Positions 26,419 through 35,068 of a stretch of DNA of 64,000 nucleotides are shown here, in pieces. Position 1 is the stretch's first letter; every line of letters begins with the position of its first letter. A program made the position numbers and the translations under genes. The stretch comes from WHSW01 sp963821025 (GTDB lineage Bacteria; Actinomycetota; Thermoleophilia; Solirubrobacterales; 70-9): contig CAWGCG010000005.1 in assembly GCA_963821025.1 (NCBI GenBank), positions 558,001 through 622,000 of the forward strand, in the 5' to 3' direction. The notes beneath the pieces are model-generated. The model did no database searches, was not told the origin of the DNA, and saw only the letters and a program-made list of their open reading frames with translations.

Positions 26419-27475
26419 GCTCGAGGGGGCTCTCGGCGACTTCAGGCTCGAGGCCGAGCTCGAGGTCGAGCCCGACCGCTGCCTCGCCCTGGTCGGGCCG
26501 TCCGGCGCCGGCAAGTCCTCGCTGCTGCGGATGCTCGCCGGGCTGATCCGGCCGCGGCGCGGCAGGATCGAGTGCGGCGGGACCGTCTGGCACGACACCG
26601 AGGCGCGTATCGATCTGGCGCCCGAGCGCCGTGGCTGCGGTTACCTGTTCCAGGACTACGCGCTCTTCGGGCACATGAACGCCTGGCGCAACGTCGCCTA
26701 CTCGCAACAGCGCGTCCCTCGCTCGGCGCGCCGCGAGCGTGCGCTCGCGATCCTGGACCGCTTCGGGGTAGCCTCACGAGCCGATGCCCGGCCGGCGACC
26801 CTGTCCGGGGGCGAGCGCCAGCGGGTGGCGCTCGCGCGGGCGCTCGCATCGCGTCCCAAGGCGCTGCTGCTCGACGAGCCGCTCTCGGCGCTCGATGCGA
26901 CCACTCGCGCCCAGGCGAGCCGGCAGCTGCTGGCGCTGATGGCCGAGGCGGCGGTCCCGACCGTCCTGGTCACGCATGACTTCGACGAGGCCGCCGCGAT
27001 CGCCGATCGCCTCGCGGTGATCGAGGCCGGGCGCATCGTGCAGCGCGGCACGGCCGAGGAGCTCGCGGCCGGCCCGGTCTCGGCCTTCGTCGCCGACCTC
27101 ACCGGCGCCGTCGTGCTTGCCGGCGAAGCCCGGCCCGAGCCCGGTGGCCTGACCCTGGTCGTCCTCGACGGCGGCGGCGAGGCGCTCAGCAGCGACTCGT
27201 GCACCAGCGGCAGGGTCGCGATCAGCGTCCATCCATGGGAGATCACGCTCGAGGTCGCCGACGCCGTCGGCCCGAGCTCGGCCCGAAACCACCTGCCCGG
27301 CACGGTCAGCTCGGTGCTGCGGCTCGGCAACCGGGTCCGGGTCGGGATCGACGCCGCCCAGCCCCTGGTCGCCGAGGTCACCCCGGCCGCAAGCGATGAG
27401 CTCGGGCTGGGGCCGGGGCGGCGGGTGGTCGCGAGCTGGAAGGCGACCGCGACCCGGATCGTCGCCGCGCGCTGA
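26405..27475 (+). CDS. modC: Molybdate ABC transporter ATP-binding protein
   Basis: ATPase that drives molybdate import, 356 aa. Walker A is GPSGAGKSS, the Q-loop is FQDYALF, the ABC signature LSGGERQR, Walker B ALLLDEPLSALD, and the switch His lies in LVTHDFDEA. A C-terminal TOBE domain (HLPGTVSSVLRLGNRVRVGID to KATATRIV, about 280-350) gives molybdate-dependent feedback. The operon regulator-modA-modB-modC is fully overlapping. Confidence 0.96.
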   Translation: MLRAELEGALGDFRLEAELEVEPDRCLALVGPSGAGKSSLLRMLAGLIRPRRGRIECGGTVWHDTEARIDLAPERRGCGYLFQDYALFGHMNAWRNVAYSQQRVPRSARRERALAILDRFGVASRADARPATLSGGERQRVALARALASRPKALLLDEPLSALDATTRAQASRQLLALMAEAAVPTVLVTHDFDEAAAIADRLAVIEAGRIVQRGTAEELAAGPVSAFVADLTGAVVLAGEARPEPGGLTLVVLDGGGEALSSDSCTSGRVAISVHPWEITLEVADAVGPSSARNHLPGTVSSVLRLGNRVRVGIDAAQPLVAEVTPAASDELGLGPGRRVVASWKATATRIVAAR

Positions 27476-27478
27476 CTA

Positions 27479-27498
27479 CGGTGTCGGGGACGACACCG
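27479..27498 (+). terminator. Stem-loop after modC
   Basis: CGGTGTCG-GGGA-CGACACCG: an 8-bp perfect stem with a tetraloop, beginning 3 nt after the modC stop. There is no T-run, so it may act as a partial terminator or processing site before the next gene. Confidence 0.5.
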
Positions 27499-27516
27499 TC
27501 TGACCAAGGAGCGCCA

Positions 27517-27741
27517 GTGAACGCACGCGAGTGGATCGACGCCTTCTCGGCCGAGCTCGGCATCGACGCGCCCACCAACGACGAGATCGAGGCCATCCTC
27601 GACCTCGCCGCGGTCGCAGCGCACGCGTCCGAGCGGATCGCCGCCCCGGTCGCCTGCTGGGTCGGCGGCCGCGTCGGCGCCTCCTTGGAGGAGCTGCAGT
27701 CGGCCGCGCAGCGGGTCGGCGGACCCGTCGACGAGGCCTGA
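27517..27741 (+). CDS. Small DUF6457-like protein
   Basis: A 74-aa soluble, mostly helical protein: MNAREWIDAFSAELGIDAP, then EIEAILDLAAVAAHASERIAAPVACWVGG. I recall this pattern as the DUF6457 family, often found beside molybdenum-cofactor genes in actinobacteria. The GTG at 27517 follows AAGGAG (6-nt spacing); another in-frame GTG 36 bp upstream lies in the hairpin. It shares a base with the MOSC gene start (TGATG). Function unknown; context suggests Mo-cofactor insertion or handling. Confidence 0.75.
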   Translation: MNAREWIDAFSAELGIDAPTNDEIEAILDLAAVAAHASERIAAPVACWVGGRVGASLEELQSAAQRVGGPVDEA

Positions 27742-28373
27742 TGCGGGTCGACGAGCTCTGGCGCTACCCGGTCAAGGGACTGCGCGGCGAGCAACGCGAA
27801 TCGCTCGAGCTCGCCGCCGACGGCGTCCCCGGCGACCGCGCTCTGCGGGTCGTCGACGAGCGCGGAATCGTCACCGGGAGGCGCAAGCAGCGGATGATCG
27901 GCCTGCCGGCGACCCTCGACGACCGCGGCGAGCCCGTCGTCGACGGCCATCCATGGGGATCGGTCGAGGCGGCTGGGGCGATTCGTGAGGTCGCCGGGCC
28001 CGCCGCGCGGCTGTCGCGATCGTCGGGCGGTCACGAATACGACGCTGCCCAGATCCTGCTGCTCAGCGTCGGCTCGGTTGACCAGCTCGGCTATGACCGC
28101 CGCCGCTTTCGGCCCAACATCCTGATCGGCGGCGGCGACGGCCCGGTCGAGCAGGGGTGGCTCGGACACCGGGTCCGCGTCGGCGAGGCGGTGCTCTCGG
28201 TCGACGAGCCATGCGAGCGCTGCGTGATCACGACGATCGACCCGGACACGATCGAGATCGACCTCGACGTGCTCAAACGAGCCAACGCCGAGCTCGGCGG
28301 GACCATGGGCGTCTACTGCAGCGTGGTCGAGCCCGCCACGGTGCGCACGGGCGACCGGGTCGCCCTTGTGTGA
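27741..28373 (+). CDS. MOSC-domain protein
   Basis: A 210-aa protein with an N-terminal MOSC beta-barrel (MRVDELWRYPVKGLRGEQRESLELAADGVPGDRALRVVD) and a MOSC core (FRPNILIGGG through DEPCERCVITTIDPDT). The Cys in EPCERCVIT is the conserved cysteine proposed to bind molybdopterin or persulfide in mARC/YiiM relatives. It could sulfurate or carry the cofactor, or act as an mARC-type reductase. It is co-transcribed with the DUF6457-like gene after modABC. Confidence 0.9.
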   Translation: MRVDELWRYPVKGLRGEQRESLELAADGVPGDRALRVVDERGIVTGRRKQRMIGLPATLDDRGEPVVDGHPWGSVEAAGAIREVAGPAARLSRSSGGHEYDAAQILLLSVGSVDQLGYDRRRFRPNILIGGGDGPVEQGWLGHRVRVGEAVLSVDEPCERCVITTIDPDTIEIDLDVLKRANAELGGTMGVYCSVVEPATVRTGDRVALV

Positions 28374-28437
28374 AAATCGTGCCGGCGCCGCCGGCGCCAG
28401 CCAATGGCCGGCTCCGAGAAGGTCACCCGGCCGGCGG

Positions 28438-28851
28438 CTAGGCGGCCGCGACGCACTCGAGTCCTGCGACCTCGATCGCCTGCTCTGCGGAGCCGAAGGC
28501 GGAGAACTCGACGATCAGCCCATCGCGAAACCTGACCAGGTGGGCGCCACCGACGGCCACCTCCACCCCGCTGCCTGCGCCGCGACCCGAGAAGCGAACC
28601 TCGGCGACGACGCAGTCGCCACACACCATCGTCCGCTGCGCCTCGATCTCTAGCTGCTCCCAGGGATCGGTGGCCGCGTGCCAGAGGGCGCTGATGCCCT
28701 CGTGACCGCAATAGTGCGATTGCATCCCGGGGAATACGCCGCTCGCCCGATAGACGCTCTGCTCGTCGAAGAACTCGGGGATGCGCTCGAGCTCGCCCGC
28801 GGCGAAGGCGTCATAGGCTGCGAGCAGTCGATCGACGTTGTCCTGTGACAT
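28438..28851 (-). CDS. SnoaL-like/NTF2-fold protein
   Basis: A 137-aa protein with the alpha+beta cone pattern of the SnoaL-like superfamily: NVDRLLAAYDAFAAGELERIPEFFDEQSVYRA, GHEGISALWHAATDPWEQLEIEAQRTMVCGD, and GAHLVRFRDGLIVEFSAFGS. Such proteins bind small hydrophobic ligands or act as isomerases or cyclases, and the function cannot be named. It is convergent with the MOSC gene and divergent from formate dehydrogenase copy 1. The 64-bp gap to MOSC contains GC-rich inverted repeats (GCCGGC and GGCCGG arms). Confidence 0.75.
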   Translation of the reverse strand: MSQDNVDRLLAAYDAFAAGELERIPEFFDEQSVYRASGVFPGMQSHYCGHEGISALWHAATDPWEQLEIEAQRTMVCGDCVVAEVRFSGRGAGSGVEVAVGGAHLVRFRDGLIVEFSAFGSAEQAIEVAGLECVAAA

Positions 28852-28916
28852 CCGCGGCAGGCTAGCGCGTCGTCGAGCGCCGCTGCTTGAGCTTGGTCAC
28901 GCAACCCATACGATGG

Positions 28917-30136
28917 CGCCAACCCCCAAGGAGGCTGAAATGGCGACGATCCTCTGTGTCCTTTACGACGACCCGGTCGACGGCTACCCGCCCGCTTACC
29001 CGCGCGAGCGGGTGCCCGAGATCGAGCGCTATCCCGACGGCCAGGCGACCCCGACCCCGGAGGCGATCGCCTTTCAGCCGGGCGAGCTTTTGGGCTGTGT
29101 CTCGGGCGAGCTCGGGCTGCGCGAGCTTTGCCAACAGGCCGGCCACGAGCTGATCGTGACCGCCGACAAGGACGGCCCCGAGTCGGAGTTCGAGCGCCGC
29201 TTGCCGGAGGCCGAGGTGGTCATCTCCCAGCCCTTTTGGCCCGCTTATCTGACCGCCGAGCGGATCGCCAAGGCGCCGCAGCTAAAGCTCGCGATCACCG
29301 CCGGGATCGGCTCAGATCACGTCGACTTGGACGCCGCGGTCGAGGCCGGGATCACGGTCGCCGAGGTCACCTACTCGAACTCGATCTCGGTCTCTGAGCA
29401 CGTGGTGATGATGATCTTGGCCCTGGTTCGCAACTACATCCCCTCCTATCAGCAGGTGATCGCCGGCGGCTGGAACATCGCCGATTGCGCCGAGCGCTCC
29501 TATGACCTCGAGGGGATGCAGGTCGGCACCGTCGCCGCGGGGCGGATCGGGACCGCGGTCATGCGCCGGCTAAAGCCGTTTGAGGTCGGCCTTCACTACA
29601 CCGACCGCCACCGGCTCGCGGATGAGCTCGAGGCCGAGCTCGGCGCCAGCTTTCACGAGTCGGCCGCGGCGATGGTGCCCGAGCTCGACGTGGTCACGAT
29701 CAACGCCCCGCTTCATCCCGAGACCGAGCACTTGTTCGATGATGAGATGTTCGCGCGGATGAAGCGCGGCGCCTATCTGGTCAACACCGCGCGCGGCAAG
29801 ATCTGTGATCGCGACGCCGTCGTCAGGGCGCTCGAGTCGGGCCAGCTGGCCGGCTATGCGGGCGATGTCTGGTATCCCCAGCCGGCGCCCAAGGACCATC
29901 CCTGGCGGACGATGCCCCACCACGGGATGACCCCGCACGTCTCGGGCACCAGCCTCTCGGCCCAGGCGCGCTATGCCGCCGGCACCCGGGAGATCTTGGA
30001 GTCCTACTTTGCCCAGCGCCCGATCCGCGAGGAGTATCTGATCGTCGAGGGCGGGGCGCTGGCCGGGGCCGGCGCTCACTCCTACAGCGTCGGCGCCGGC
30101 GAGGGCGGCGGGGTCGAGGAGGCGCCGGAGGGGTAG
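28917..30136. repeat. 1,220-bp direct repeat, copy A (carries formate dehydrogenase)
   Basis: Identical to 58884-60103 except three synonymous changes (C29635, G29887, T29899 here versus T59602, A59854, C59866). The repeat starts 23 bp before the ATG, so it includes the ribosome site, and ends exactly at the TAG. The flanks share nothing obvious, and no transposase or terminal repeat is seen. Confidence 0.97.
28940..30136 (+). CDS. fdh: NAD-dependent formate dehydrogenase (copy 1)
   Basis: Metal-free formate dehydrogenase of the D-2-hydroxyacid dehydrogenase family: formate + NAD+ gives CO2 + NADH. It is 398 aa. Matching blocks to the well-known Pseudomonas sp. 101 enzyme are LCVLYDDPVDGYPPAY, SQPFWPAYLTAERIAKAP, TYSNSISVSEHVVMMILALV, GTVAAGRIGTAV, HYTDRHRL (Asp fixes NAD over NADP), NTARGKICDRDAV (catalytic Arg), WYPQPAPKDHPWRTMP (Gln) and MTPHVSGT (catalytic His). 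AAGGAGG precedes the ATG. Codon choice is unlike the neighbours (many TTT, TAT, TTG, CTA), suggesting transfer. The gene stands alone between a SnoaL-like gene and a GntR regulator. Confidence 0.97.
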   Translation: MATILCVLYDDPVDGYPPAYPRERVPEIERYPDGQATPTPEAIAFQPGELLGCVSGELGLRELCQQAGHELIVTADKDGPESEFERRLPEAEVVISQPFWPAYLTAERIAKAPQLKLAITAGIGSDHVDLDAAVEAGITVAEVTYSNSISVSEHVVMMILALVRNYIPSYQQVIAGGWNIADCAERSYDLEGMQVGTVAAGRIGTAVMRRLKPFEVGLHYTDRHRLADELEAELGASFHESAAAMVPELDVVTINAPLHPETEHLFDDEMFARMKRGAYLVNTARGKICDRDAVVRALESGQLAGYAGDVWYPQPAPKDHPWRTMPHHGMTPHVSGTSLSAQARYAAGTREILESYFAQRPIREEYLIVEGGALAGAGAHSYSVGAGEGGGVEEAPEG

Positions 30137-30148
30137 CGGCGGTGGGGT

Positions 30149-30904
30149 TCAGCCACTCGAGCTCTCCAGCCCGCGGATCACGTGCAGGTCGATCGAGCCG
30201 GGGGCGAAGACGCTGATCGAATACTGAACCGCCTCGCCGCCGGCGAGATGCATGAGCTCGGTCAGCTCGAGCGCGGCGGTCACCCGCCCCGCCGCCATCG
30301 CCTCCCCCAGGCGCCCGCCGGGCTCGACCAGTCGCGGTCGCACCTGAGTGCGTGCGAAGGCGATCGGGACGCCCTGGTCGACCAGCACGTCGAGCACCAT
30401 CCGCCCCGAGGCGAGCACCGCCCGCAACGCCTCGGGCTCGGGAAGCTCGATGTCGGGCCGCACGATGTCGCGCATGTAGGCGGCGACGGCGCCGTCGACG
30501 AGCAGCGTGCGCTGGACCAGGGGCGCCCGGGCGCCGCGCCGGATACCGAGCGCCTCGGCGACGTAGCCGGGGGTGCGCGCCTGCTCGAGGGCCAGGTTGC
30601 GGACCTCGAGGCGCTTTCCCTGGCGGCGGGCCAGCGAGGCATAGGACTCCAGCACCTCGAGCCCGGCATCGAAGGCTGCGGCGAGCGCGACCCGGCCGAC
30701 GAAGGTGCCGCTGCCCTGGCGGCGGACGATCTCGCCGTTGGACTCGAGCCGTTCGAGCGCCAGTCGCAGGGTGCCGCGCGAGATCCCGAGCGCCTCGGCG
30801 AGCTCCTTCTCGGGGGGCAGGCGGTCGCCGGGCCGGGCGCGGCCCGGCGCCAGGCGCTCACGCAGCGCGTCCTCGGTCGCTTCGACGAGGGAGGCTGGAC
30901 TCAC
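30149..30904 (-). CDS. GntR-family regulator, HutC/UTRA subfamily
   Basis: A 251-aa regulator. The N-terminal GntR winged helix covers GDRLPPEKELAEALGISRGTLRLALERLESNGEIVRRQGSGTFVG (about 28-72). A UTRA effector domain follows (LEVRNLALEQARTPGYVAEALGIRRGA, PLVQRTLLVDGAVAAYMRDIV). GTG at 30904 gives MSPASLVEATEDALRERL. It is convergent with formate dehydrogenase copy 1, 12 bp apart. The UTRA ligand is unknown; it may control the antiporter behind it or nearby genes. Confidence 0.9.
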   Translation of the reverse strand: MSPASLVEATEDALRERLAPGRARPGDRLPPEKELAEALGISRGTLRLALERLESNGEIVRRQGSGTFVGRVALAAAFDAGLEVLESYASLARRQGKRLEVRNLALEQARTPGYVAEALGIRRGARAPLVQRTLLVDGAVAAYMRDIVRPDIELPEPEALRAVLASGRMVLDVLVDQGVPIAFARTQVRPRLVEPGGRLGEAMAAGRVTAALELTELMHLAGGEAVQYSISVFAPGSIDLHVIRGLESSSG

Positions 30905-30930
30905 GATTCGAGCGTATTCGTCCTCGGCGC

Positions 30931-32181
30931 TCAGCCGAGGGCCGGATCGGCGCCAGCGGCGGCAGCGGGCGAGTGGCCGTCCATCAGCCCCAGCCGGCGG
31001 GCGAGCCAGGCGGCCGGCAGCGCCTGCAACACCAGCGTGGCGACGATCGCCAGCGCCACCACGCTGGCATAGACGTCGGTGTCGGGAACGCCGAGGCCGG
31101 CGAGGACGCCGACCAGCGCCGCCGGGACCACGCCCGTCTCGCGCGTCCAGCACAAGAACGCGAGCTCGGGTCGAGTCCAGGCCGCGCGCCGGTCGGGGAG
31201 CGCGCAGGCGAGCACGGTCAGCGGGCGTGCGATCAACAACAGCGTCGCGAGCACTGCGAGCGCCGGCATCAGGTAGTGCTCGAGCGTGCCGAAGGGGATG
31301 TTCGCCCCGAGGACGAGAAAGACGAACAGCGTGACCAGATCGGCCAGGTTGAAGGCGAACTCGCGCATCTCGCGCTCGTGGCGGGAGTGCATCGCCAGCC
31401 CCAGCCGCTCCATGTTGCCGACGATCAGCCCCGCGAGGAAGGCGCCGAGATAGCCGCTGCCCCCGGCCGAGTCGAGCGAGAAGTAGCCGATCGTGATCAC
31501 CGCCAGCACCGCGGCCGCGGAGGACTCCCGCCAGATCCCGGTGCGCTGGCTGGAGATCGTCGCGGCGAGCAGCACGCCGGCGACGATCCCGATCACGGTG
31601 CTGATCCCGAGGTCGATCACGAATTCGCGCGCCGGCGTGGCAATCGAGGCGTCGCCGCTGAGCAGGACCCCGGCAAGCGCCAGCGCCAGCACCGCCCCGG
31701 TGGGGTCGTTGAACGCCGACTCGGCGACCACCGTTTGAGCGACCTTCGGCCGCAGCCTCGACCGCACGAACAACGGGATCAGGATCGCCGGGTCGGTTGG
31801 GGCGAGCACCGCGCCCATCAGCAGCGCCGCGGTCCAGGAGAGGTCGAAGACCGCGTGCGCGACGGCGCCGGTGATCAGGGCGGTCAGCACGACCCCCGGG
31901 ACGGCCAGCAACCCGAGCCCGACCCAGACCCGGCTCAGCACCCCGACCGAGAGGTTGAGCCCTCCGTAGAAGAGGATCAGCGAGACCCCGAGCGTGAAAA
32001 GCAGTTGTGCTCCGGTCGAGTCGAGCGGCACGTCGATGACGTCCAGCGCCGAGGGGCCGAGGAGCGCCCCGAAGCAGACCAGGACGAGAATCTCGGGGAC
32101 GCGGATCAGGCTCGCCAGAAAGCGGGCCGCGAGCGCCGCCCCGAGCAGCAGGCTCAGCGTCAGCAGCAGGTCCCGGGTCAT
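30931..32181 (-). CDS. Cation/proton antiporter (CPA1/NhaP-like)
   Basis: A 416-aa inner-membrane protein with about 12 transmembrane helices. Family motifs: ILFYGGLNLSVGVL, MGAVLAPTDPAILIPLF and the ion-binding AESAFNDPTGAVLALALA. A late FLCWTRETGVVPAALVG segment matches the CPA helix-10 region. There is no cytosolic TrkA-C domain. It exchanges Na+ or K+ for H+; ion preference is unresolved. Its start overlaps the upstream sensor-like gene (ATGA). Confidence 0.9.
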   Translation of the reverse strand: MTRDLLLTLSLLLGAALAARFLASLIRVPEILVLVCFGALLGPSALDVIDVPLDSTGAQLLFTLGVSLILFYGGLNLSVGVLSRVWVGLGLLAVPGVVLTALITGAVAHAVFDLSWTAALLMGAVLAPTDPAILIPLFVRSRLRPKVAQTVVAESAFNDPTGAVLALALAGVLLSGDASIATPAREFVIDLGISTVIGIVAGVLLAATISSQRTGIWRESSAAAVLAVITIGYFSLDSAGGSGYLGAFLAGLIVGNMERLGLAMHSRHEREMREFAFNLADLVTLFVFLVLGANIPFGTLEHYLMPALAVLATLLLIARPLTVLACALPDRRAAWTRPELAFLCWTRETGVVPAALVGVLAGLGVPDTDVYASVVALAIVATLVLQALPAAWLARRLGLMDGHSPAAAAGADPALG

Positions 32182-32861
32182 GTCGGCTCGTCATCCGAGG
32201 GCCGGCCCGATCGCCGTCCACCAAGCGCGCGTTCCTGCTCGAGCGCCATCCGCGCGATGTCGTTCGCGGTGACCAACAGCAGAATGATCACCACACCGGC
32301 CCCGAGGGCGACCGCGACCAATCGCCGACGGGCATCGTCGCGAGCCTGGTTGAACTCCTCGTCGGTGGCGATCGTGCGCTCGGCCTGATAGCCCGCGAGC
32401 TGCTCGGCGGTACTCGCCATCGCCTCGAAGCGGTCGAGCTCGGGGCCGAGCAAGAGCCGCTTCGTCTCCTCGGGGCGCCCGGCGCGCAGCTCGTGCCAGG
32501 CGACACGGTCCAGCCGCATGAACCCTTCGAACTCGCGCTCCAAGCGGGTGAGCAGGGCGCGCTCGCGCGCCTCGCTGAACGTCTCCTCCGCCCGGACGAG
32601 CTCGGTTCGCAGCTCGGCGGCCGAGCGCGCGAACCGCCCGCGCAGCTCGCCGTCGCCATAGCCATAGGCCGTCTGCCAGCCGTTGACGTCGGTGACGAGG
32701 AACTTGAGCTCGCGCGCCAGCGCCTCGTTCTCGGAACGCGCGCGGACCTCGTCGAACCGGTCGCCGAGCTGCGCCATCCCGTAGAGGGCCACGGCCGTCG
32801 TCGCCAGCGGACCGAGGATCGTGAGCACGATCGCGGCGTAGAGCTTGGCCCTGATCGTCAT
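32178..32861 (-). CDS. Membrane protein with 4-helix-bundle (MCP-like) sensory domain
   Basis: A 227-aa protein: transmembrane helix at about 8-30, an extracytoplasmic helical region of roughly 150 residues rich in Glu/Arg/Ala (KFLVTDVNGWQTAYGYGD is the 4HB_MCP-type core), a second helix near 180-198 (LVAVALGAGVVIILLLVTA), and a short cytoplasmic tail. It looks like the input half of a chemoreceptor or histidine kinase without HAMP or output domains, so signalling would need a partner. Possibly it modulates the co-transcribed antiporter (inference). Confidence 0.7.
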   Translation of the reverse strand: MTIRAKLYAAIVLTILGPLATTAVALYGMAQLGDRFDEVRARSENEALARELKFLVTDVNGWQTAYGYGDGELRGRFARSAAELRTELVRAEETFSEARERALLTRLEREFEGFMRLDRVAWHELRAGRPEETKRLLLGPELDRFEAMASTAEQLAGYQAERTIATDEEFNQARDDARRRLVAVALGAGVVIILLLVTANDIARMALEQERALGGRRSGRPSDDEPT

Positions 32862-32893
32862 CCGGGCATCGCCGCTGTAGGATCGCCGCCGCG

Positions 32894-33109
32894 ATGATCC
32901 TGTTCGTGCTCACCGGTCAAGCGCCGCCGATCCTGGTCCTGACCTTGATCGTGATGGCCTATCTGACCGGATACGAGCTCTGGAAGGAGGACGACCTGCC
33001 GTTCCTGTGGAAGGCGTGGTGGGTACTCCTGGTCGTGCTCTTGAACGTCGTCGGCTTCGCGATCTTCTGGATCTGGCTGGCGGTGAGGCGCAGCCGCCGC
33101 CCTGCCTAG
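32894..33109 (+). CDS. Small two-helix membrane protein, PLDc_N-like
   Basis: A 71-aa protein with two transmembrane segments (LVLTLIVMAYLTGYELW and WVLLVVLLNVVGFAIFWIWLAVR) and a basic C-terminus. The spacing resembles the phospholipase-D-nuclease N-terminal (PLDc_N) family of small actinobacterial membrane proteins. It is divergent from the 4HB-type gene (32 bp apart) and convergent with the PucR-type regulator (10 bp apart). Function unknown. Confidence 0.65.
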   Translation: MILFVLTGQAPPILVLTLIVMAYLTGYELWKEDDLPFLWKAWWVLLVVLLNVVGFAIFWIWLAVRRSRRPA

Positions 33110-33119
33110 CGCCATCCGG

Positions 33120-34919
33120 CTACTCCTGCGCGTTTCGCATCCGGTGCAGCCGGGCGAGCTTCAGCGCCAGCTCGAGTGAGAGCAGATCCTCGTTCGGGAG
33201 GTCGAGGCCGGCGACTCGCTCGATCCTGTCGAGGCGTTGGCGCACGGTGTTCGGGTGCACGTACAGCGCCCGGGCGCTGGCGGTGACGCTGCCGCGATCG
33301 CTGAGGAACTGCTCCAGCGTCTCGATCAGCTGGGCGCCGCGGTCGTGGTCGTACTCGCCGAGCTGCTCGACCGAGCGCCGGTAGCGGTCCCGAGGAGCCT
33401 GCTCGAGATCGAGGTGGACCAGATAGCGGTAGGCGCCCAGCTGCTGGTAGCAGACCGCCCCCCCCTCGGCGACCAGCGAGCGGCCGATCGCCGCCGCGTC
33501 GGCCGCCTCACGCATCCTCCGGCGGGCGCTGGCGGCGCCGCGGTCGACGTCGCTGAGGCCGATGATCAGGCCCTGCTCGCGACCCAGCGGCTGGCAGGCG
33601 GCTCGCAGGCGCTCGACCGCGTCGTCGACGCCGTTGGTGAGCGGCGCCAGCGCCCGCACACGATCGTGGCGGGAATCGAACAGCGCCCGCGGGCAGAGCC
33701 GCCGCAGCCGCGCCTCGAGCTGGGTGGACAGCTCGGGCCAGGATGGCGCGTCCGCTCGGGGCGCCGGCTGTGCGTGGAGAAACACGTGGGGTGCACCGAG
33801 GTCGCAGCGCGCCTCGCTCGCCTTCGCCGCCGCCGCCTCAACCGCGCCGGCGGCAAGGGCGTCGAACATGTCCTTGACGATGTTCTCCGCCGTCAGCCGC
33901 TCGATCAACTCGACCTTCTTCAGCCCGACCGCGGTCTGGTCGGCGACCGCGGCGAGCAGGTCGGCGTCCTCGTCGCCGAACTCGCGCCCCTCGGCAAGAC
34001 AGCAGATAACTCCCAGCTGCTCCTCGCGAGCCACCAGCGGGGCGACCAGCAGGGCGTTCTGATCGAGGTCGGGCCACAGGGCCTGCGCCATCCGGCGGCG
34101 CCCGCCGCCGCCACGGCCGTTGGCGCGGCGCATCAGGTCGAGGACCAGGCCGGTGCCGCCGGAGCGCGGGCTCGGCGCGGGCGCGGCGCGGGGATCAGAG
34201 CCGACCAGGGCGAGCTCGTCTGCGTCGATCTCGAGCCGGTAGATCTGGCAGGCGTCGGCACGCAGCAGCCGGCGAGCGCCCCGGGTGACGACGTCGTAGA
34301 GCTCCTCGCGAAGGGTGACCGCGGCCAGGGCCTGGCTCAGGTGAGTGAGCGTGGTCAGTGCCTCGACCCGGGTCTGAGCCTCCTCGTACAGCTTCGCGTT
34401 CTCGATCGCCCCGGCGACCAGCGAGCCCGTGTGGACGAGGAAGTTGAGGACGCCGTCGTCGAACTCGCGCGGGCCCTCCGTGTGCAGCACACAGACGCCG
34501 ATCACGTCCCCGGACTTGGCCATGATCGGCACCGCGACCATCGACTGGAAGCGCTCCTCCTCGAGCTCGGGAACGTACTTCATCCGCGGGTCTGCCATCG
34601 CGTTCTCGCGGATGAACTCCGGGGTCTTGGTCCTCGCCACCCAGCCGGCGAGCCCCTCGTCGACGCCGAGCTCGAGCTTCCCGACCAGCCCCGAATAGCG
34701 TGGCGAGGCCGCTCGCAGGACCAGCCGCTCGCCCTCGAGGAAGTAGATGAAGCAGGCGTGACAGCCGGTTGCGTCGGTGGCGATCTCGACGATCCCGGCC
34801 AGAACCCGGTCGAGGTCCAGCGACGAGGAAACCGTCTGGATCACCGCGCCGAGCGTCTGGTTCTCGCGCCGCGCCCGCTCCAGCGCGTCGCCCGCCTCGG
34901 GCACGGCCCGCACCGCCAA
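33120..34919 (-). CDS. GAF-domain PucR/CdaR-type transcriptional regulator
   Basis: A 599-aa regulator. Residues about 20-180 are a GAF domain (TVSSSLDLDRVLAGIVEIATDATGCHACFIYF), 190-345 a second GAF-like domain, and the C-terminus carries the PucR HTH (RGSVTASARALYVHPNTVRQRLDRIERVAGL, about 545-578). TTG at 34919 is supported by AAAGGAGG six nt upstream. PucR/CdaR proteins activate nitrogen or carbon-source catabolism genes. It is divergent from the ammonium-transporter operon and is the best local candidate to regulate the amine-utilisation genes (inference). Confidence 0.88.
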   Translation of the reverse strand: MAVRAVPEAGDALERARRENQTLGAVIQTVSSSLDLDRVLAGIVEIATDATGCHACFIYFLEGERLVLRAASPRYSGLVGKLELGVDEGLAGWVARTKTPEFIRENAMADPRMKYVPELEEERFQSMVAVPIMAKSGDVIGVCVLHTEGPREFDDGVLNFLVHTGSLVAGAIENAKLYEEAQTRVEALTTLTHLSQALAAVTLREELYDVVTRGARRLLRADACQIYRLEIDADELALVGSDPRAAPAPSPRSGGTGLVLDLMRRANGRGGGGRRRMAQALWPDLDQNALLVAPLVAREEQLGVICCLAEGREFGDEDADLLAAVADQTAVGLKKVELIERLTAENIVKDMFDALAAGAVEAAAAKASEARCDLGAPHVFLHAQPAPRADAPSWPELSTQLEARLRRLCPRALFDSRHDRVRALAPLTNGVDDAVERLRAACQPLGREQGLIIGLSDVDRGAASARRRMREAADAAAIGRSLVAEGGAVCYQQLGAYRYLVHLDLEQAPRDRYRRSVEQLGEYDHDRGAQLIETLEQFLSDRGSVTASARALYVHPNTVRQRLDRIERVAGLDLPNEDLLSLELALKLARLHRMRNAQE

Positions 34920-35038
34920 GCGCCACCTCCTTTGCTCGGGATCCGCAGCGCTCAGGCTATTTTGGGGGCCCGGCGCCGTCTATGGGCCGATCGTACATCG
35001 AAGGCGCCGCAAGTATGTGCCCGCGACCCATTGCACAG

Positions 35039-35068
35039 GCGCGCTCAATCGGAATAGGTTGGGCGCGC
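35039..35068. promoter_or_regulatory. Imperfect inverted repeat upstream of amt
   Basis: GCGCGCTCAA (35039-35048), 10-nt spacer, TTGGGCGCGC (35059-35068): nine of ten positions pair, the tenth allowing G-U in RNA. It lies in the 218-bp divergent gap between the PucR-type regulator and the ammonium transporter, 70 bp before the amt ATG. Operator or leader hairpin; undetermined. Confidence 0.4.

Noticed and set aside
28838..28939. N-terminal extension of formate dehydrogenase copy 1
   Set aside because: The in-frame extension lies outside the duplicated segment and has no equivalent in copy 2, where the same region is coding for another gene; the AAGGAGG-supported ATG is the real start.
28940..30136. 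Annotation as phosphoglycerate or hydroxypyruvate dehydrogenase
   Set aside because: The long N-terminal DDPVDGYPPAY region, WPAYLTAERIAKAP and QPAPKDHPWRTMP blocks are specific to NAD-dependent formate dehydrogenase.
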